A stretch of DNA of 64,000 nucleotides, from contig JBAIAA010000779.1 in NCBI GenBank assembly GCA_037893245.1, forward strand, positions 248,001 through 312,000, given 5' to 3'. The notes under the pieces are model-generated. The model made no database searches, was not told where the DNA came from, and was given only the letters and a program-made list of their open reading frames with translations. Of this stretch, positions 58,208 through 64,000 are shown one piece after another. Position numbers and translations under genes: made by a program. The stretch is from Crossaster papposus (lineage: Eukaryota; Echinodermata; Asteroidea; Velatida; Solasteridae). The first letter of the stretch is position 1. Each line of letters starts with the position of its first letter.

Positions 58208-59135
58208 ATCCCTGCCGCGTAATATAATTATTCCTATATTTGGGTATATTATTATTATTTATTTTTTTGAAAAGTTTATTTTGGTGATTCTACTTACACA
58301 TCCTTACTTCAATAACATTTTCTAAAGCTTGTAAGTGACTGAATAATTATGAAAATAGTAATGGTCCAAAATGACTACAATAATACCCTATAATTTGCAC
58401 GCATTTACCTTGTCTTCAGATATCATCAAGTAGTCAGTATTGACGAGCTTCAAATTCACCAAGTTGCTTACTGGAACAGTAATCCTATTAAAACCTTATC
58501 GAAAATCATAATGAACAATGATTAACATTGTGATATTTAGCCCAGCAAAAAAAACTGGGGAAAAATGGCGTGTCCATAAATTGTGATAAAAGATAGGTGA
58601 AGGGTTGCCTAAGGTGAGAGACTTGAACAAGTTTAAGGAAAGCCCCCGTTTAAAGATTCTTTGTTGTTTACAATAATCACATCTACGTTAAAATGTAATT
58701 TGGGGATTTTCCTGAACTTCTCCCATGTTAGGCAACCCTTTAACTACTTTTTCGCCTAATTTATGGACACATCATTTTCCCCATTTTTTGTTTGCTGGGC
58801 TAAATATCACAATGTTATCATTGTTCATATGATTTTCCACAAGGTTTTAATATGATAACTGTGCCAGTATAAGCAACTTGGTGAATTTGAAGCTCACCAA
58901 TACTGACTACTGGATGATATCTAGAGACAAGGTAATTGCGTGCAAATTAGAGGGTATAATTGTAGTAATTTTGGACGATTACTATATTTTCATAATTATT
59001 CAGTCACTTACAAGCTTTGAAAAATGTTATTGAAGTAAGGATGTGTAAGTAGAATCACCAAAATAAACTTTTCGCAAAAAAAATATTATAATAATATACC
59101 CAAATATAGGAATAAATATATTACGCGGCAGGGAT
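58208..59135. mobile_element. Foldback MITE, 928 bp
   Basis: Ends ATCCCTGCCGCGTAATATA and complement, flanked by TTA (58205-58207 and 59136-59138). The two arms of about 400 bp pair nearly throughout (TATTTGGGTATATTATTA, AGCCCAGCAAAAAAAACTGG and complements), with a centre near 58670. The target type suggests PIF/Harbinger mobilisation. It is non-coding. Confidence 0.8.
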
Positions 59136-59138
59136 TTA

Positions 59139-59925
59139 GTCCGGGAGCATCTCCACAGAAAAAAAGTCCCGTGGGATTTTTTGTATAAAAGCAAGCCACT
59201 CATCTAAATGTCTCAAGGGCATCCCAAAGAACAATCAAAAACATGTTGGCAGTCTGAAATCCCTAGCAGATAAAAATTGTGAAGGAAAAACGGAAAACAA
59301 CAACATTTTACTTGGTAGACCTTTTTTATTTTTAGGGGTAGGTCCATGTTGGTATAGAGGGCACTTCAAAAAATTATATTTTTGAGGTGATGAACAACTA
59401 AGTGAAGAATCCAGAACAAGCATGTAATGTTTATTATAGACCAAACTTTATTTGGTCGAAATCGGTTCATAATATAAGAAAATATGAATAAATCCTAAAA
59501 CATTTTTGGAAATTAACCATACATTTTTTAGGTCAAATAATTAAATTTACCAAACATCACATTCACTATGATTCATTCTTTTGATCAAAATATTGTTGAC
59601 AATTGAGGTGTCTTGAGGGCGCCTTCTTATGTTAACAACTGCTTTTTAATTAAAACAGCCCTGTTTCTTAGCCGTTTGTATAATTTTCTACCATTCAAAC
59701 ATAATTGAATTATAACTGTTGGTTTTAACGATAACTGATAAGTTTTAGTTCCTAAAATTATTTGACCCAAACTGTAAACTATCGCTTTAACGATAAACCA
59801 TTTGTAGATACATAATTATATACAGAGGATATTTTAACATATTTCAGCTATAATAATGTCATCATTATAATAACAAACCAACCAATGCAACTTTAAATAA
59901 TTATTACCTTGTTAAAGGTAGTATA
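59139..59925. other. Unassigned AT-rich DNA
   Basis: It shares a short stretch (AGTCCCGTGGGA, ATCTCAAGGGCGCC) with 60630-60690, so both are probably parts of one repeat. A short minus-strand frame at 59235-59444 is not convincing. Confidence 0.35.
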
Positions 59926-60280
59926 CACCATTTGCAGATATCAAAAATATTTACTACCGAATTATTAAGAAATATCTTACTCAATTGGGAGTAAATAATG
60001 ATTCTAGGCATCCAGCAAAATGATTGCGCTAGATATCCTGTAATTATTCCGAAAAATAGAATTTTATAAAGAGAAACGGCGATCGCGAAAAAACAAAGAT
60101 AACATAAGAATAACTGCTCGACGCCGGTTGAAAACGAACGCTATTTTTCGTGCTTTTCTCAGCATCCATGATTGTAAAACTTCGGAAAGGTCAGTTAAAC
60201 GATATTTACTATGAAATACAACCCCCCAAATCTACCCAATCATGATAATTCAAGCAATTACCAATGGTGTATCCTACCTT
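59926..60280 (+). mobile_element. Full-length TTAA-type MITE, copy B
   Basis: Same family as 38032-38425, with TTAA at both ends. Confidence 0.7.
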
Positions 60281-60713
60281 TAATATTTGCAAGATAGTAG
60301 ATTACTAAAATAATAAGTATGTGATGCCAAAGGTGTACATAGGGGGGAAGGAGGGGGGGGGGGGGTTGTTTGACACCCTCTTTTAGCGAACAATTACTTG
60401 TTATAGGTATTCAAACACACCCAAACTACCGGCCAGTGAATGAAGCTAAAACACCCCCGTTGAAACCTGGGTATGTTTATGTGCTATGTTTTGTTGCAAA
60501 ATGATGTAGTTGTATGGTACCAGTAATAATATCTGAAATTGCCCGGGTTTATAAAGCAAATCGACTTGGTTACAAATAAAATCATATATTTGTAGACTAG
60601 TCAACTGAAATTAACAATATCTTTGAAAAGTCCCGTGGGACTTTAGGTATATCTCAAATATCTTCAAATATCTCAAGGGCGCCCCAATAACATACAGATA
60701 CAGGATACATATT

Positions 60714-60974
60714 TTACCTAGCCTTGCAGAGGAACTCTTCGAGACCATCATATAGCATTTCGGCCTTAGCATGGTTCCTAGAAAAGTAGCACATAAACAT
60801 AAAGTTTGTTTCTTTTTGATATTCCGCAATTAGCAACAAACAATATATTATGATTGGAGTGGCAGTTCCTGACAGCACACCTGTCACTCCTTTTATTTGT
60901 CTTTTTAAACATTTCTCCAATGCAGAAATCCGTAGGTCATTCTGATTGATACGGTAAGACCAACCATTTTTCAT
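60714..60974 (-). CDS. Uncharacterised short open frame or exon
   Basis: 86 codons starting MKNGWSYRINQND. The composition is less AT-biased than its surroundings and has a central hydrophobic stretch (residues about 31-50, ITGVLSG-like to YCLLLIAEY) that could be a membrane helix. The frame ends at a TAA that is part of a possible splice donor (CTAGGTAAAAT), so it might be an exon of a larger gene. I do not recognise a family. Confidence 0.25.
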   Translation of the reverse strand: MKNGWSYRINQNDLRISALEKCLKRQIKGVTGVLSGTATPIIIYCLLLIAEYQKETNFMFMCYFSRNHAKAEMLYDGLEEFLCKAR

Positions 60975-61072
60975 TATTAATAATTATACAACATAACACG
61001 CATGTAATCGGTCCAATACCGGACACATCCGCTACCAATCCCGTAGTGTGGTTAATATGTTCCTTAAAGGTA

Positions 61073-61387
61073 GGATACACTATTGGCAGATATCGAAAAT
61101 ATTTACTACCAAATTATTAAGAAATATCTTACTCATTTGAAAGTAAATAATGATTCTACGCATCCAGCAAATTTCTTGCACTAGATATCCTGTAATTATT
61201 GAGAAAAATTGAATTTTATAAAATCAAATCGCGAAAAAACAAAAAAACATAAGAATAATTGCCCGACGCCGGTTGACAACAAACGCTGTTTTTCGTGCTT
61301 TTCAACCCCCCCCCCCCCCCCCCCCCCAATCCACCTATTCATGATAATTCAAGCAATTATCAATAGGGCCTATTGTATCCTACCTTT
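61073..61387 (+). mobile_element. Full-length TTAA-type MITE, copy C
   Basis: Same family as 38032-38425, with TTAA at both ends. It is interrupted by a C run of about 23 bases at 61306-61327 and slightly shortened. Confidence 0.7.
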
Positions 61388-61517
61388 AACATCCCCACTG
61401 CACGGACAGGAAACCATGTCTCGCTTAATCGCACATGCATATATTTATTTCGGCGAGGGTAATTACACTAATTACACTACAAAGTTAGCTAAACGTGAAG
61501 GGTACTCTTCATAATAC

Positions 61518-61868
61518 ATGTGTATTATTAAAGACATCCTTGTACGGCTGCGGTCTGCGATCGCTACGTCAAGGCCAGGTAGTGTAGTTAATAGCAACGG
61601 GCGTCGCCTTCCCTCAGGCACAGCACCGCGCACCGGACCCGTGTCAACCCGGAGTAGCTCCCAATGGAGTGACCGGCCAACGCGCGGTGCTCTTGGGCCG
61701 CGTTCGACTTCGCCCTGCTACCGACAGGCTGAGGTACACACGACGGTTGCTGCTAGTGCTACGCACGCCGCAATCGCCACCAATAAAATGCTGGCATATT
61801 TAAAGACCGACAACCCTCCAAAAAAAAAACATTTCTCCCTGGTTCCCAAACGTTGCTGTTATCAATGA
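61518..61868 (+). other. GC-rich open frame, unassigned
   Basis: 116 codons, Ser/Thr/Arg-rich, in a locally GC-rich patch (61540-61780). It has no domain, and the start lies in a repeat-like AT-rich flank. It may be an old exon or element remnant. Confidence 0.15.
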
Positions 61869-61899
61869 ATGTAGACTTATGCAATATAGATTTGGGAAC

Positions 61900-63300
61900 A
61901 GTAATGACCATGGAGCAATAAACTAGCTCCATGGTAATGACGCATGACTTTATCGGGGTACAGTGACGGACGCATACACGAAAACATCTTAACAAGCAAG
62001 TGAAAATATTCGTTTTTACTCTAGCGTTCATCCTACGCGCAGTGTTGGCATGACGATAACTGTACGGTTTACCATTAATCTCTCTCTATAATCAGAATAG
62101 ATGGGAAGTCACTAAAAACTAACCAGTGTAGCGTTCTTGTTCTTGAATTATCAAGATACTAAATTCGATGCAAATTCGGGAAATCGTACGCCAACTTTAA
62201 TTTATTTTTAAAGACTGTATGCACTTATCAATTGCCAAACGAAAATAAACCAATTATCTTTAATTTACAAATTAATATTCACATTTCGTGATATCGTCCG
62301 GGGAAATCTACGTTAAATTGTGATGAGTTTAATATTGAAAATTGATGCGCACAGCAGAAACAGTTCGTTTAGCTTACACTTGTATGCAAATGTCACACGC
62401 GACCGTTTGATTAGCCACCGTGTTATCCTCGCGCCTGCCCTGGGGCCATTTTCATAAAACCGGTAAGCAACAAAACACGCTTAGCACAAACACAGCTTTG
62501 CTTAATAAAAACTGGTTACCAGCCAAAACTGCTTGTCCTTTTTATGCTAAGCAAATGCCAGCTGAATACCAGTCACAAACAATAAACACCACCCTATTTG
62601 ATTTGTAACCCTGTTTAGTCTAGGCAACAAATCCAGAAATGTGCCTATTTAAGTTGCATGAGGCATTTTTGAGGAAAAACAAACAAATAGGTGATTCTGA
62701 AAGTAAATTTTGTGCTGAATATGAATATCCTGTTTGTGTTTCTTAAAATTGCCTAATTAGGTCAGTAATTAAGGTCAAAGGTCATTAAGTGCAAATTTCA
62801 GTTTTTTACAAGAATGGTTTAATTTACCTCCTAAATACTATGATGTTAATAATTTTGCAATTTCTTTTTTAATAAATCATACACAGCATGTCAAAATATC
62901 GAAATGAATGGAAGTTGTTAAAGAATTATTCACTTCTTTTGACAATATCTCCTCAACCATTGGACTTTCTCTTTTTCACCACGGGATGAGTTTCTACAGG
63001 CTGTTTTTCAAACCTATGCACGTTTGATCGGTGTTCTATGGCTGATTTACATTATTTTGGGTACCGAGGGACAGGAATATGGTATTTGGTTTCATAAATT
63101 ATTATAATTAGGACGGTAATTAGAGCCAAAGGTCAATTAGTGCAGAATACCAATTATTAGGAAATTTCATTTGTGTGCATCCCTATGCTGGTGCTGTAGT
63201 ATACAATACCTCACATGCTTTTGTTAAATCAACAGGGTGGGAATCCCTACCCACTGTCTCAAGCAGTGATATAGTACTCGACCCCCCTCCCCCCTACAAA
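61900..63300. other. Unassigned DNA
   Basis: No gene or clear repeat end was seen. A short inverted repeat CCATGGAGC / GCTCCATGG lies at 61909-61935. Confidence 0.35.
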
Positions 63301-63301
63301 T

Positions 63302-64000
63302 GTGGTTGTATCGGCAACTTCTGTGAAGTTCCTATCAAATAGAGGCCACACCAACAGATTAATAAACCGGCTGCACAGTTGCATCAAATTTAGCAAGTCC
63401 AACTCACGCAAGAAGAGCAAGTCCAGCCAGCCTCATTCATCTCCATCCAGCTTCATTTCATCCACCATCCCGTGCGGACAACGGTCCCAAACAGTCATTC
63501 CAAGCGACGATGAGTCACTTCTTCTATCCTGTGAACTAGACTTTGGCCCGTCCACATCAAGAACCACACCTACCACGGTCTCACACAAATTATCCGAGGA
63601 AAACTGGTGAAACTCCTGGCAGTCAACGTCAACATTTTGACATCTGTCAAGGAACACATCACCCGCCAAATACGACTCCTTTCCCGGTCAATCGAGACTA
63701 GCACACCACCACCCTATATATCGAGGTAAACATACGGCCACCACGTCCACACCGATCTCTAAAATTCAAGGGGTAATTCCAGGATCGCTGAAGCAATCTC
63801 CAGAAAAGAACATTGCTGCTCTTCACAAGAATTACGCTGGAGGAGTACGAGCATCAACACCCATCACCGAGGCCCAGCTGACCAACTCCAGACGCTCAGC
63901 CCAAGAAAAGCTTGCTCAAGACTTCCAGGGTCAAGATCATCCCACCGCTCCACAACAACTGAGCTTCTTCACAAGACCCTATAGCAACCGACAAGAGGCA
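63302..64000 (+). pseudogene. Degenerate or interrupted coding region, running off the window
   Basis: One reading frame is open from 63302 to a TGA at 63608, has a second TGA at 63638, and is then open to the end of the window (about 120 codons, for example PSDDESLLLS early and SFFTRPYSNRQEA at the end). A second frame between 63606 and 63730 reads VKLLAVNVNILTSVKEHI and ends TAA. The simplest explanation is one decayed Ser/Pro/Thr-rich coding region with two frameshifts; an exon-intron structure is the alternative. No family is recognised. Confidence 0.3.

Noticed and set aside
61209..61514. Open frame with poly-Pro stretch
   Set aside because: Lies within a TTAA-type MITE and its C run.

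Overview
The window looks like repeat-rich nuclear DNA of a marine invertebrate, most probably an echinoderm (a sea star is my best guess). The basis is the small secreted C-type lectins, one of them fused to a PAN/apple domain, the animal LINE reverse transcriptases, CpG-containing spacers and AATAAA polyadenylation signals. Species assignment is inference. There is no prokaryotic gene organisation. Real host coding capacity is small: four lectin loci. Almost everything else is mobile DNA or segmental duplication.

Lectin loci. A secreted C-type lectin plus PAN protein is encoded without introns at 11501-12223. A close paralogue at 49012-49735 carries a one-base insertion in a C run that shifts the PAN domain out of frame. 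A third copy of the same upstream flank (41820-44340) stops just before the place where the gene should begin and has also lost its TATA-like box. A different single-domain lectin lies at 18993-19739 (+), with an inverted paralogue at 40718-41236 (-). Parts of the lectin-PAN upstream flank also occur inverted upstream of the single-domain lectins, so the locus seems to have grown by repeated, partly inverted duplication of divergent lectin modules.

Region by region. 1-1740 is the left arm of an inverted duplication whose partner is 38755-40215. 1757-5331 holds two head-to-tail non-autonomous Helitrons. 6151-6450 is a MITE around telomere-like repeats. 7652-10698 is a 3 kb DNA transposon inserted in lectin flank 1. 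12290-15980 holds modules with a palindromic MITE. 16330-16518 is an inverted tRNA-like pair. 20440-26930 is a LINE insertion with a nested 2.8 kb element full of TGACGTCA sites. 27043-27827 is a palindrome-bearing element. 28622-28925 is a polypurine tract. 29936-36253 is a hAT-like element with an 8-bp target duplication that contains four seamlessly joined Helitrons. 36254-38585 resumes the interrupted duplication. 44548-46469 is a nest of inverted-repeat elements with a LINE RT fragment. 52179-52597 is a MITE and 52980-53283 a G-rich tract. 55546-56080 is a decayed MULE transposase. 56421-57997 and 58208-59135 are two large foldback elements. 59926-61390 contains two more MITEs. 61.4-64 kb is mostly unassigned, ending in a degenerate or exon-like open frame.

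How it fits together. Because the locus is duplicated, many insertions can be compared with an empty paralogous site in the same window. That gives unusually clear element ends and target-site duplications, and an order of events: lectin duplication, then hAT-like, Helitron, LINE and foldback insertions. No metabolic or operon-like cooperation is visible. The lectins would act outside the cell, probably in carbohydrate or microbe recognition.
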